Assembly: GCA_947044405.1 (NCBI GenBank)
Contig: CAMRHE010000029.1
Location: forward strand, 1,015,001-1,079,000
Origin: Leptodactylus fallax
Lineage: Eukaryota; Chordata; Amphibia; Anura; Leptodactylidae
DNA length: 64,000 bases
Direction of reading: 5' to 3'
Shown here: piece by piece, positions 22,608-33,741 of the stretch
Position numbering within the stretch: the stretch's first letter is position 1
Layout of the letters: the number at the start of each line of letters is the position of its first letter
Position numbers and translations under genes: made by a program
The notes under the pieces: generated by a model
What the model saw: the letters and a program-made list of their open reading frames with translations, nothing else
Databases searched by the model: none
Told to the model about the DNA's origin: nothing

Positions 22608-24224
22608 AGGGGGCGCTGGGTGGGAGGAATTTGTGGTCGGCGAGGGAACACCCGGAGGTGATGGAGGAGAAATTGAGGAAGGAGGTGGTGCTGGGTAGGA
22701 TGGCGGGTCCCTTTTTGGACCCACCCTGGCCGGATTTGAGAGTTTCTCCATTGGGGGTGGTTCTGAAGCGGGAACCCGATAAATTTCGAATGATACATCA
22801 TTTGTCGCACCCGGCTGGGTTGTCGGTGAATGACGGTAATGATCCGTCTTTGTGCTCTGTGGTTTACATATCGTTCGACACGGCGATTTCGTGGGTTCGT
22901 CGTTGTGGGCGGGGGGGAATTGTTGGTGAAGACGGACATAGAGGCGGTGTTCCAGCTGCTTCCAGTGCATCCAGAAAGTTTGCGGTTGTTGGGGTGCCAG
23001 TGGGAGGGCCGCTTCTATGTTGATCGTTGTCTCCCTATGCGTTGTTCTTTGTCGTGCTCGTATTTTGAAACCTTTAGCACGTTTTTGGAGTGGGTTGTTC
23101 GGGATGTTTCGGGTTGTCCATCTATTATTCATTATTTGGACGATTTCTTGTGTATTGGTCCGGGGTGTTTGTCCATGTGTTCGTTGTTATTGCGGTCCAT
23201 TGAACGGGTGGCGGCTGATTTTGGGGTTCCCCTAGTGGCAGATAAAAAGGAGGGTCCGGTGACGGTACTTAGTTTTTTGGGTTTGATTATCGACATGGTG
23301 GCCATAGAGTGCCGATTGCCTGATGACAAGTTTGCTGATTTGCAGGGTGCAGTTCGGCTAAAGAAGATTCAGCTGAGAGAGCTGCAGTCTCTTTTAGGCA
23401 AGTTGAATTTTGCCTGCCACATCATGCCAATGGGGCGGGTCTTAACCCGCCGGTTGGCAGCGGCGACTGTGGGGGTGTCGGTTCTTGTGCACTATGTTCG
23501 ATTGGGGAGAGAGTTGCGAGGGGATTTACAGGTGTGGAAGTCATTTTTGGAGTCGTATAATGGTCGGTCGTTGTGGATGGAGGACGTAGTGAATGCTTTT
23601 TATTGTGAGCTGTTTACGGATGCTGCCGATGGTGTGGGCTTTGGGGCCTATTGGCGGTGAAGCTGGTGCGTGGGGTTGTGGCCGAAGGAGTGGGTAGTTA
23701 GAGGTTTGGTTCGCACACTGGCTCTGCTTGAGTTATTTCCTATTCTGGTGGCGGTGGTGGTGTGGCATCCACTGTTCCGGAATCGAAGGGTGCGTTTTCA
23801 CTGTGACAACTTGGGGGTTGTGTTAGCAATCAACCGGTTGTCGGCATCTTCTCCTTCGGTGGTGAGGGTGTTGCAGAGGTTGGTTTTGGAGTGCTTGTCC
23901 ATTAATGCGTGTGTGGTGGCCAAGCATGTGCCGGGGGCGCAGAATGACATTGCAGACTCCCTTTCTCGTTCGCAGTGGGAACGGTTCCGGGAGTTGGCTC
24001 TTGGGGCGGAAGAGTTCGGAGTTCGGTGGCCGGTGGAGTTGTGGAAGGTGCCAGTCAAACAGCGGCGGACCTTATACGGTCGTCTCTGGTGGCTGGTACG
24101 TGGTCGGCTTATGGGGGCGGCGTGGCAACAGTGGGAGGAGTGGCTTGATTTTCTGGGGGGTGGTAGGGAGGATCTTGAGATGGCCATGTTATTGTTTGTG
24201 GGACATTGCCGGGAACTCGGGTGA
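22553..24224 (+). pseudogene. DIRS/Ngaro reverse transcriptase and RNase H, broken
   Basis: The N-terminal part (22553-22915) contains FLDPPWPDLRVSPLGVV and RMIHHLSHPAG, typical of the RT fingers in DIRS-like proteins. A frameshift in the G run at 22912-22918 moves the frame to one carrying LLVKTDIEAVFQLLPV and the catalytic box YLDDFLCIG (near 23136-23160). RNase H follows: FTDAADGVGFGAYW with a catalytic Asp, a TGA at 23658-23660 in the same frame, then LLELFPI, HCDNLGVV and HVPGAQNDIADSLSR. The frame ends at TGA 24222-24224. In an intact element this enzyme would copy RNA into DNA. With one frameshift and two stops it is inactive. Confidence 0.9.
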
Positions 24225-24527
24225 TCGATGTCTCGTTTGAATCTGTGCATAGCGGGGTTGGCTTTTGGTTTTAGGAGTAGGGGGTTAGTTGATTATACCA
24301 AGGGTTTTCTGGTGCGACAGGCCTTGAAAGATTGGAGTAGGGGGTCGGGGTCGGTTGACGAACGGCGGCCCGTGTCATTTTCATTGTTACTTGAGTTGGG
24401 GGAGGTTTTGCCGGGGGGTATGTTCGTCTGATTGGGAGGTTTGTTTGTTTCGTTTGGTGTTTTCGTTGGCATTTTTTGGGGCCCTGCACTTGGGGGAGCT
24501 GGTTAGCAGCTCTAGGTCAATTTAATC
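24048..24527 (+). pseudogene. Tyrosine recombinase, N-terminal part
   Basis: After the RNase H comes a core-binding-like segment: WQQWEEWLDFLG, then past the TGA at 24222 in the same frame, VDYTKGFLVRQALKDW and RRPVSFSLLLEL. A frameshift near 24415 leads into LVFSLAFFGALHLGELVSS. In DIRS/Ngaro recombinases this last block is usually AL-R-GEL with the first catalytic arginine; here the position reads His. The later catalytic residues, including the tyrosine, are not present because the element ends at about 24530. Confidence 0.75.
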
Positions 24528-24686
24528 CAATGTGGTGTTGAGTATTTATTTCAGGTAAAACGAGTACGAAGAATGAAGAGGGACCGAATGGGCAATACCC
24601 TGGTCACCTGGTATACGCTGCCATTTTCAAATGCAAGTTTGATCATAGCACCATATGTATTGTAAATGCTGGACAAGAGAGTCTAA

Positions 24687-24916
24687 AGCTAGGTTCACAT
24701 TTGCGTCAGAGTCTTCATAGAAGATTCTGCCAAAAATCGGCGGAGAGAAAAGTCTTGCACAGAGGACTTTTTGCTCCATCGGTTTCAAGATAAAAACAGA
24801 AACACGATGGACCCCATTATAGTCTATCACTATCTATAGTAATCGCTGTTTTAGCAGACTGCCTCTCCATCGTTCAGGTCCGCCGGGGTCAGCCCGGTGC
24901 AAGTGTGAACCTAGCC
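24687..24916. mobile_element. Hairpin MITE, TTCACA ends (PIF/Harbinger-like)
   Basis: The ends are AGCTAGGTTCACATTTGCG and the complement of GGCTAGGTTCACACTTG. TAA (24684-24686) and TAT (24917-24919) flank them, which fits a TWA duplication. The element is 230 bp with no gene. It shares the TTCACA(C/T)TTG end with the MITE at 13312. Confidence 0.6.
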
Positions 24917-24919
24917 TAT

Positions 24920-26985
24920 CAATAGCATTATTTACCTGTTACTTTTTTAGGGGTCTGTATTCAGCAGATCCATCTGTATGGCGTACAGTAGCTCGAATAT
25001 ATTGAGGTTCTGCATTAGGCGCACATCTTTGGAAACTTTTATTGATTTATATGCTAAATTTAGTGTGAACAAAGTCTTATTGGTTGGTTCAGCTATAAGA
25101 ATATGATCAACTTCATGCTCTGTGCCATATGTTAGCTTTTAATTAAAAGTTGTTTCCATTATTAAGAGAATTTTAACAGCATTTATCATCATTTACTCAA
25201 GTTTTATGGTGTAAATGACGCCAGAAATATACGGCTGGCATAGATTCCTGTTTAAGCGAGGTGACCCTGGAGTATTCGCCTAATTTTTGTTGAAGCATCC
25301 ACCTTGTCATAAATTAGGAGCAAACTAAAGCAGGCAGGAATTATCAAGACCGGTGTATAAATGCCAGTCTTGGTAAATCAGATCCATTATTTCCTATCCA
25401 CAGGGGTTCATAATATGGATATTCAGCAGATGCAGGGAAAATATAATGAAAAGCATGGCTGACCATGTAATGCATGGACCAATGATGTTGCCAGAGCAGT
25501 AGTTGTCCCCACAAACAGGATCTCTGTTCTGACTTATAGGTGGGTAATTTTTTTTAATACTGTAGCAGTTTACCCATAAGAGACACTGATAGGTATAGAA
25601 TGCTATACAATGATATACAATATATTACATAATATATGACTGCAGTATAAACTAAAGCTCAACATGCTGCATTGGATAGAAAGGTGAATGATATTCATAG
25701 TCAATCCTAAAATCAAACATCCCTTTCATTCAGAGAATTTTACAAACTAAAGCCATAGATTGTCTTGTGTTCACCACAGAACTCCGCTGCAGTTTTTTCA
25801 TCCCATTATCATTTATTATAAATAAGCAGCTGCAACCTCTTCTTACAAGACGGAGCTCAAGAGATGTGGATCCTCTACCTGTGCCAGGTATCGAATGGCA
25901 GAAAGAAAATAATGTACCTTGTAATGTGAAATGAAAAAATCAGTGATGCAGAAAATCTGAACAGCTCTGCTCTGACAACTACAAAGGGAAAGGCAGGTAT
26001 CAAGTAAGACCTAATCGGACTTACTACTGAGCAGATCATCTGCCTTTCCTAACATTTCCAACATACAACTCTTTTTCTAATACCACCCTTCAAGCATAAG
26101 CCATGTAAAAACAAACAACAGACATTAGATAGTTCATTAGGAAAAAAGTATATACGGTATCTCAGGTCATAATGTACAGATGTAACAAAGTTGAAATACA
26201 CACAGATATCTTATCACATAACACAACAAAAGCCACTGAAAAAGCTGAGCTCAACTTCTGTGCCACAGTGTAATTAAGAGGGTAAGGGTGTTTTCTCAGG
26301 GTTTCTCCTTCCCTCCTGTCTCCTCTTCCCTCCGCTTCTTGGTTTTCTCAGGCTAACGTTCTGTACTCACATTTGTTCTAAATAGCAGTTATCTCTGGAC
26401 TTACATACAAAGGTAACACAGGCACTGACCAAGCACTTATCAGGACTCAGTAGCTGAAAGCACTTTGCAGAGAAAGAGAAGAGAATATAGGTGTCTGGTA
26501 ACAGGGATTCACCAGTCCAATCACTAAAGCTAGATAAGGTGGTCTGAAACCTAGGCAACCAGCTGTAAACACTGAGAAGGCATATTCAGCTATTTCTGAC
26601 CAATGGAACAAGACAAAGCAATGTATTGGGTAAGACACTTTGATTAGCTTCAGCTAAGTTTGAATATGATTTTAGAAATGGGAATACCCCTTTAAGTGTC
26701 AAATCAGACTTTCCTACATCTGTTGGTTTGCATACCTTAGAAAGATGACATTGTTTTTTGAACCTAAATACCTCTAGGGAAGAATACCTCCCTAATACCA
26801 CATGCAATGAAGCATATCACATTTTTTTTTCTTTCATATTCCATATGAAACTGGAGGCATACATGGATGCAGTGGGAGCCCATATCATTCTATAGGTACT
26901 ATATTAACTCAAAGGTTATATTGTATCTGCTGTTTCAAGTGATAGTGGAGCTCTTTCAGTGCTGCTCCCGCTTCGCAGTCCATGT
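24920..26985. other. Unassigned AT-rich DNA
   Basis: No gene, RNA or transposon ends recognised. The stretch 25190-25390 looks like an old dispersed repeat, with no firm second copy. Confidence 0.45.
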
Positions 26986-27790
26986 GACGTCATGTTTAGA
27001 GATGAGCGAATCAAAGCTGACAAAGTGGAATTCAATTCAAATTTCAGGAAATCTTCGATTCGCATCGAATCCGGATTTCCTCACGCTTCGTGGTATCAAA
27101 TCGCATTTTAAACTAAGGACACATCGGAATAGTCTTTAGAAAGGCTATTCTACTCCTACCTTTGCATCACGCCCCCTGCGATGTCCTGGTCCGCCGGACA
27201 TGCACAGAGCCGCTCGGAAGAGAATCAAGATGGCCGTCGGACATGTGCAGAGCCGCTCGGAAGAGAATCAAGATGGCTGTCGGACATGCGCAGAAACGGT
27301 CTTGTGTGGGATATAATCAAGATGGCCGCCGGACGTGCGCAGAGCCGTTGGTGGCGGCCATCTTTATCCTATTCCTACACGAGCGGCTCTGCGCATGTCC
27401 GCCGGCCATCTTGATTCTATTTCGAGCGGCTCTGTGCATGTCCGGCAGCCATCTTGATTATATCCCATACAAGACTGTTTCTGCGCATGTCCGGTGGCCA
27501 TCTTGATTCTATTCCGAGCGGCTCTGCGCATGTCCGCCAGCTAGATTCTCTTCCGAGCGGCTCTGCACATGTCCGGCGGACCAGGACATCGCAGGGGGCG
27601 TGATGCAACGACAAAGGTAGGAGTAGAATAGCCTTTCTAAAGGTTATTCCGATATGTCCTTAATATAAAATGCATATCCCCAGGCTCTCTGCAGCCAAGA
27701 AAATAGCTGTTTTTAACGTGATTCACCGTGAAGTAATTCGGATCGAAGCAAATTGTTTTGGGAAATTCGGCGAAGCTGCTGAATCAAAGC
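26986..27790. repeat. Older repeat that hosts the foldback at 27117-27659
   Basis: The left flank begins TTAGAGATGAGCGAATCAAA, a motif that opens many frog MITEs, and both flanks contain GAATTCGG/CGAATC-type segments. The inner foldback interrupts it. Its outer borders are not resolved. Confidence 0.4.
27117..27659. mobile_element. Foldback MITE with internal ~56-bp repeats, TTAA type
   Basis: Ends are GGACACATCGGAATA and its near complement, with CTAA (27113-27116) on the left and TTAA (27660-27663) on the right, so a TTAA duplication with one change is likely. The arms fold onto each other. Within the arms a unit containing GCAGAGCCGCTCGGAAGAGA and ATCAAGATGGC is repeated in tandem two to three times per arm. 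It shares an inner segment (AAAGGCTATTCTACTCCTAC) with the foldback at 5645. Confidence 0.75.
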
Positions 27791-27957
27791 ACTTTGCTTG
27801 GTAAGTACTGAAGAGGCTGCAGTGCTCACATGACTGCTGCTGCCTCTTCAACCAGCTGATTGGCCAGGGGCCTGGGTATCAACCCATGCCAATCTTTAAT
27901 TGATGACCTATCCTAAGATAAGGTCATCAATTGAAAATTCCAAGGAAACCCCTTTAA

Positions 27958-28248
27958 TGCTAAAGCCCCACGTTGCGGATACACACCATTTTTCGCTGCT
28001 GCAGAAATGCAGTAGAAAAAACACTGCGTTTTAGTTTACCAGCATAGTGAATGAGATTTTGGTTACGGTCATCCACAGATTGAAAAAAAAAAAAAAAAAA
28101 AAGAGCTGTGCAAAAGCAGCTTTTTCAATAACGCAAGTTTTTTCCCATTAGATTTAAAAACACTGCAGAAAAAATGCAATGCATTTTTACTGGGCTTTTT
28201 TTTACACAGCATTTTTTTAGTTGCATTTCACTACATGGAGCATTAGCC
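27958..28248. mobile_element. Harbinger-type MITE (GGCTAAGGCCCC family)
   Basis: TAA flanks both sides (27955-27957 and 28249-28251). The ends are TGCTAAAGCCCCACG and the complement of GGCTAATGCTCC. It contains a poly(A) run near 28083. It belongs to the family best seen at 43815-44033 and is more diverged. Confidence 0.65.
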
Positions 28249-28587
28249 TAAGGGACAAAGTATCTTTTTTTAATTTGAAAATGTTTGGGGGTTACATCTA
28301 GGAGCAGTACATCTGAACATACTCTGAAAAGCAGAAAATGCGAGATAATACACCATTAGTCTGTGGTCACATAGGGCATATTTGCAGTGGGTTAACCACC
28401 ACATACTCACTGGTAACTAACCCACTGTGCTGTACAATAGCAGCATAGTCTCCAAATCTCATCCATATGCTGTGGCTAAAAACTGGACAGCAAAATGATA
28501 AATTTATGCTGCAGGATGAAAACTGCAATGCTAAGGTTGAAATGTGGGAGACATGTGCCCATTCTTGCTGGTTTGGATTGATGCCCA

Positions 28588-29557
28588 TGTGAACCGAGAG
28601 CAAGGCAGGTGGTTTGGACTCCGCAACCAGAAATGAACGCACACGCGGTAGTTCAAGAAAAAAAAATATATTTACTATAAGTTAATAAAGGCTAGTTAAA
28701 GGTAAAATGACAGGGCTAAAGACAAGCAAAATATACAATATAGCATGAACAATTTCAAGGCAAATTCTGCAATGGTTTCTACTTTTACTCTGTCCACTTC
28801 TGCAGTCTGGACACTGAATGAACAATATACTCAAAACTATCCCTAACTGACCCTGACATCACATTTGGGTGCACCCCCTTTTCCCCAGTGGTCCAGGTGG
28901 ACCGCTTACAGTCCGTAGAAGCGCGCGGTGGGGCCCAAAGTCGGTCCTTTCTTTTATAGTGAAGCGTCCTCTCCTCACGGTTATCAGGATCTTGGGAGAA
29001 ATGAAGTCCTCTTTAACAGGGAAACCCAATGAATGCAATGTAATCCAACAGCAGATTCCACTCAGCACACTGACAGTCCTGCCGAATCCATACACTGAGC
29101 TGGGATGTAAAGCGGGATTTAGCAGGTGCCGTCCAGTACATCAACAGCACTGCGAGTCTCTATCTGTGGTATCCATATACACAGTCACAATGTCAGTCTC
29201 ACTGATCAGCCACTGAGCACAGTTCCTTTCACGTGGACTCACTAGTCCTGTTGTCTCTTTACACTCTGTTTGTCTCTGGACCAAGATACAGCTTAGCTGT
29301 ACAGAAAAATCTCCACACCAGTTCAATACAACACTTGCCAAGATGGCTGCTGCTCTCTGTCTCGTCACTTCCTGCTTCTCTGCTCACACTCTGTCTGCAG
29401 AACAGGCAAGCTGACATAAAAGGGGGGGTCTCACTCCAGCATCATGTCACAATTACAATGGCTGCTGTCTTAAAGGAACAGAATCACAGAAATACATTCA
29501 ACATTAACAGTTTATACAGACAAATGAAGCTTAAGACAACATTGGCTGTCTCTTACA
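28588..29557 (-). mobile_element. Solo LTR, copy 2, with 4-bp target duplication
   Basis: This is the inverted match of 76-992. It begins TGTGAACCGAGAG and ends GTCTCTTACA, and is flanked by CCCA on both sides (28584-28587 and 29558-29561). A 4-bp duplication is typical of several retrovirus groups. It differs from copy 1 by an extra 68 bases around 28757-28826, bounded by ATTGTTCAT-like repeats, and by few substitutions: a 78-codon shared stretch differs at one residue. No internal coding region remains. The likely origin is recombination between the two LTRs of a provirus. Confidence 0.85.
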
Positions 29558-29561
29558 CCCA

Positions 29562-31624
29562 TGATAGTCACGGACTCTGCCCTGCTTATATGCTGGTTGT
29601 GTGCTGTCTATGGTTGATCTGTTTTATACACCTGGGAAAAACAGATCAACTTTTTTTTTTTTTTATATTTTCTATACTTTGTATATATCTGGGTCCCAAA
29701 AAAAACATATAACACATGGATGTTTTTTTTTCATGGACCCATAGACTTGTATTGCATCAGTTAAAAAAAAAGAAAATATTTCCGTTTTTATTTTATGGAC
29801 CTACAGTCCATTAAAAAAAACGTATGTCTGTATAAATACATTGAAATGAATGGATATGTATGCCGTATGTAAAAAATGTGGATGTCATATATTTGTGAAA
29901 TATGAACGTGTGAATACGGCCTATTGGGGTACATTTATTAACCCTTTAGGATGCAGGGTAGTTTGGCGACTTTAATGTTTGACGTTAATGTTTGGAGACT
30001 TTTTTTCATATATTCCTTCCCAGCCTTTTTTGTTTTTCATTTGACATGGCTAAGTGAGAGCTTATTCTTTGCGTGACGAGTTGCTCTTTCATTTTGGGGT
30101 ACATATAATGTTTTGATTAGCTTTCATTAACGTTTTTGGGGGTCCATGTGAAAAAAAAAACTCAATTCTATCATAATTTTTTGCATGTTGTTTTACAACA
30201 TTCACTCTGCATTAAAGATGACCTGGCAACTTTGTCCGGACTCCTGGATGCTGCGATTGCTGTATTTTCTGACTCTAGTCCTAGTCCTGGGCTTCGGCTG
30301 TGTGCTCCTGTGCCCGCAGCATTACAGTGCCGAAAGTTAACTATACTCTGAAAGCAACAAAATAGTACAGCGCAGAGCGGGAAGGGGTTGACCTACTTGC
30401 GCCTTATTTGGTGTAAATAGCGCCTTTATGTTGTCTTTTTCTGTCTTGTGCTTTATTTATGGAGCATTTGCGCCTTTTTATCCAGAAGTTATGTTGCCCT
30501 CGGCACTTTATGACTTATGACCTTTTTGAAAAACAGCAAGAAAAAGGTTCACTCCAGTACATTAAAAAGGGGCAACTGCACCTTTTTAACAAAAAAGGGC
30601 CAAAGTGTACATGGCTTAGAAAGGATCTAAACTAACTAACATGTGTACAACATTTCACAAGGAGGTGCGCCAACATCATAAATAGACACCACAGTAAAAC
30701 TAGTTTAAAAATAGGCGCACGTGCAAAAAATATGGTCAAAATAAGGGGCAGGTAACAAATAACCCCCTATGTGTTTAACGTTCTGTGGAATATTAGGAGA
30801 AGGTAGCATGAGTTGAAATGCTATAGGGCTTGCAGTGAACAGGAACACTGTAAACTGTTAAATTTATAACGGCTTCGCTTGTGTCTGGTTTGGACTATCT
30901 GTTCCATACTGTAATTCATGCCAGATTTGGAATATACACAAATTAAACTTGAAAGATTATACTTTAAGGGCACAAGATATGTCACTTAACTGAATTTACA
31001 TGATGTTTTTATTAGGGATCAGCAGATTCTTTAGCAGTACCAATATGGTAAAAGAATGCTAAACTGATTACAATGTACAGAGCATTCTTCATTGCACAAC
31101 AGAAGTGATGAGTTGGCCCTAAAAATACAACTCACCTTAGTTCTGAATTTCAAGCATTTTTCTAATAAAGTTAGAAAATTCAGGAGATAACGTACACACA
31201 AATGAATTCATTTCAGTGAAGGTGTCCTCAGGGTGTCATGGTCAGACCAGACTCCAGTATGGTAGACAGCCACAATACCCACTGTCATTCTACAGGATTA
31301 AGACTGTTACTGTGCTGGACGCTTTATGGCCAGAGAAGGGAATCTTTCTGCAGCTACATTGTGGCAATGAAAACGTATGATATCACCTAAGATGAGAACT
31401 ATTTATATTCGTGATGCTTGTTGGTCTCCTAATTTCCTCTCCTTAGTGAAGTGGCAGGACATTACACCCATTTTATTAGAGCTGGTTCCATGATATAAAA
31501 TGTCTTTTGCTGCGCCATTATTATTTATTCCATATTAGAAAAATGGGTTTACATACATAAATTTATGCAGAATAAGCACAAAGATAACCAGATGTCTTAA
31601 CTGGTACAGTGGCAAAATAGATTC
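29562..31624. other. Unassigned DNA with old dispersed repeats
   Basis: The stretch 29930-30180 resembles the repeat at 10669-11265. The rest shows no gene, RNA or transposon ends that I can support. Confidence 0.45.
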
Positions 31625-32179
31625 TGCCCACAATTGGCATCCTTAAGCTGTGTCGGAACGAGGGGCCTAGGGCCCACCAGAGGAGCTTGTTGTGGGGACC
31701 AACCCAACAGCTTCCTGCTAATAGTCTGCTTCACGGCTCCTTCACTGAAATCTTGCATATGAGCTGAATGCCCAGCAAACAGCACTGCACATTACTATTT
31801 TCCCTGTGCGGTCATCCCCTATAGTACTGTGCACACCCCAATAGCTCCAATAGCTCACCCAATGCATGTGCAATATTTTAGTGAGGGAGCTATGACACAG
31901 GCATAGCACACATGGATGCCATCAGGAATTTTGGAGACAAATACTGCCAAAATTTGTGGGCTCCCCAATGTATGTTACAGTTTCCTGTCTTGTGGCCTGA
32001 ACACAGTATATATAATGCTCCACAGTGCTCCCCATACAGTGATACCAACAGTATAAAATGCTCCCAACAGCCTCGAGTTGCTTCAGGCAAACCCCTTGAA
32101 ATTCATTTCAACTAATATTTGTGAGGTTTGCCCCTCTGGTTCGTTTCAGTGCTATTATTGTACTATGTATAATAAGTGG
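31625..32179 (-). repeat. Composite dispersed repeat, unexpanded relative of 14.5-16.4 kb
   Basis: On the minus strand this carries the same segments as 16086-16370, and around 32010-32080 a few GGAGCATTATA-type units. It therefore represents the family without the large array. Confidence 0.7.
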
Positions 32180-32475
32180 AGGCCCAGGGGAGTTTAGTAA
32201 AAATTACAAACAGCTATAGTCACCTTGCCTCACATCTCCTTGGCATCCTCGCTGTGTTCAGCTGTCTCCGGCTTCCTCTTCAGGCCTGCGGCTGACATCA
32301 CGCATCCAGGGGGTCGCCGCTGATGCTCAATTACAGTCCTCAGTGGTGACCCCCATGACAAGTGATGTCAGCTGCAGACCGGAAATTACCAGAAGATGAT
32401 GCTGGGAACCACCAGGCGCCCAGGAGAGGTGAGTATAAGTGTTTGTTATTTTTACTCACCTCCCCTGGTCAGGCT
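32180..32475. mobile_element. Foldback MITE-like repeat
   Basis: Left arm from 32180 (GCCCAGGGGAGTTTAGTAAA) pairs with the right arm ending near 32472 (TTTTTACTCACCTCCCCTGG) over about 55 bases. The right arm is itself present at 14785-14850. No gene. Confidence 0.6.
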
Positions 32476-32648
32476 TCTATTAAAAAGGGGTCCAGAGGCA
32501 TGTACATATATCACATGCCCCTTTCCGTTAGCGATATGGTCAGGCCCTGGCCTTGCCTAGACCCACTAAAGGATTCTCCGGCGCACTGCCAGCTTTACAG
32601 CAGTATATAGCACAGACAATGTTAGAGGACATGAAAGTTCCTCTTTAA

Positions 32649-32923
32649 GGCCAAGGCCCCAAGTAGCGTACCCACGTAGCGTTCTGGCTGATCCCATCCA
32701 CACATTGCAGAAAAAAATCTGCAGAAGAAATGCTTGTGTTTTTGTAAATCGCAGCATGTCAATTATACCTATGGAAACGCTGGCATTTCCGTATAGGTAT
32801 AATAGAAGCAGAAAGTCCGCAGAGAAAAACTGTGCAGAATTTCTGTGAAAACCGTGATGCGTTTCTGCTGAAGATTTTTCTGAAGCACTTTTTAACTGAG
32901 GCTCGCTACATGGGGCCTTAGTC
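32649..32923. mobile_element. Harbinger-type MITE (GGCTAAGGCCCC family)
   Basis: The ends are GGCCAAGGCCCCAAG and the complement of GACTAAGGCCCCATG, with TAA on both sides (32646-32648 and 32924-32926). The interior has the AACGC-rich arms of the family. Confidence 0.75.
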
Positions 32924-32926
32924 TAA

Positions 32927-33550
32927 AGAAGCACTCAAGTAAAAAATAAATAATAATAATTCTTGTTCAGAAATTATCAGTGCTCTGAAGGTGAGCATAT
33001 AACTTCACAATAAAGCTGTCAGTAAATTATTCAATATCATTATTCTACACACTCCTTTTCAAATGGGAAGGGGGAAATTGGGGGTACAAAGCAGTTTTAC
33101 GAAAGCACATCTTTAAAAAACTTTTTTAAAATGTATGCTTTTTAAGCAGTTCAGGACTGGGCCAATTTCCCTTGTTTAGGACCAGACACATGTCTCTCTT
33201 TCACATTTTTCATGTTTTTTTTATCACAAAGTGTATAGTAACATGGAAAAAAACGCAATGTGTTGCTGCCACGGTATTTCCTGCAGCACTTTTTTGGTGC
33301 AGCCCGCTACGTGAGGCCTTAGCCTAACTGAAGAACTGCATGTGTTTTTTAATTCAAGTAATGGGTAGTACATGTTACTATACATTACACTTGCAAGTTT
33401 ATTGTCATTACATTGAAACCTCTGGTTTACTGTCATAGTAATAATATGCTACTCATTAGTGCAATTAAAAACTGCATGCAATAGAAAATTGTTAGGTGTG
33501 AACACTTAACAGGTAAAATGCATTCTAAGAACTTATTCAATAACACATTT
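32927..33550. other. Unassigned DNA with a partial hairpin-MITE end
   Basis: Bases 33240-33325 end in GTGAGGCCTTAGCCTAAC and are a half copy of the GGCTAAGGCCCC family. Nothing else recognised. Confidence 0.5.
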
Positions 33551-33741
33551 TCCAAGATGGCGCCACTGGAGTGGCAGCCTGTTAGAGCAGCTCTGAGACT
33601 CTCTCTCTTATTTTTCTTTCTTTGTCTTGTTTTTTATCTCTCTACTTAAGGGACTTTGCACTATGAAGAAACACACAAAGACTTGGAATTGGACCTTTGT
33701 GATACTTTTTTGTTTTTATCTGTCTTTTTGTTCTGCTTGAA

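Larger units (their letters stand above)
20680..24530 (+). mobile_element. DIRS/Ngaro-type tyrosine-recombinase retroelement, 3' truncated
   Basis: A CpG-rich 3.8-kb block encodes, in order, a Gag-like protein with zinc fingers, reverse transcriptase, RNase H and the start of a tyrosine recombinase. Absence of an integrase or protease and presence of the recombinase place it in the DIRS/Ngaro group. It stops within the recombinase near 24530, so the 3' terminal repeats needed for integration are gone. The 5' border at about 20680 is approximate. Several stops are TGA where CGA is plausible, consistent with CpG decay. The base composition differs sharply from the AT-rich flanks. Confidence 0.88.

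Noticed and set aside
22196..22939. 247-codon minus-strand frame in the DIRS-like element
   Set aside because: It is antisense to the Gag/RT region, proline/arginine-rich from the GC content, with no family motif.
25780..25900. Possible exon ending at CTGTGCCAG/GTATCG
   Set aside because: The acceptor is weak, more than one frame is open only briefly, and nothing in the translation is recognisable.
27117..27659. CRISPR-like or satellite array
   Set aside because: The repeats are within palindromic arms and lack regular unique spacers; a foldback transposon explains them.
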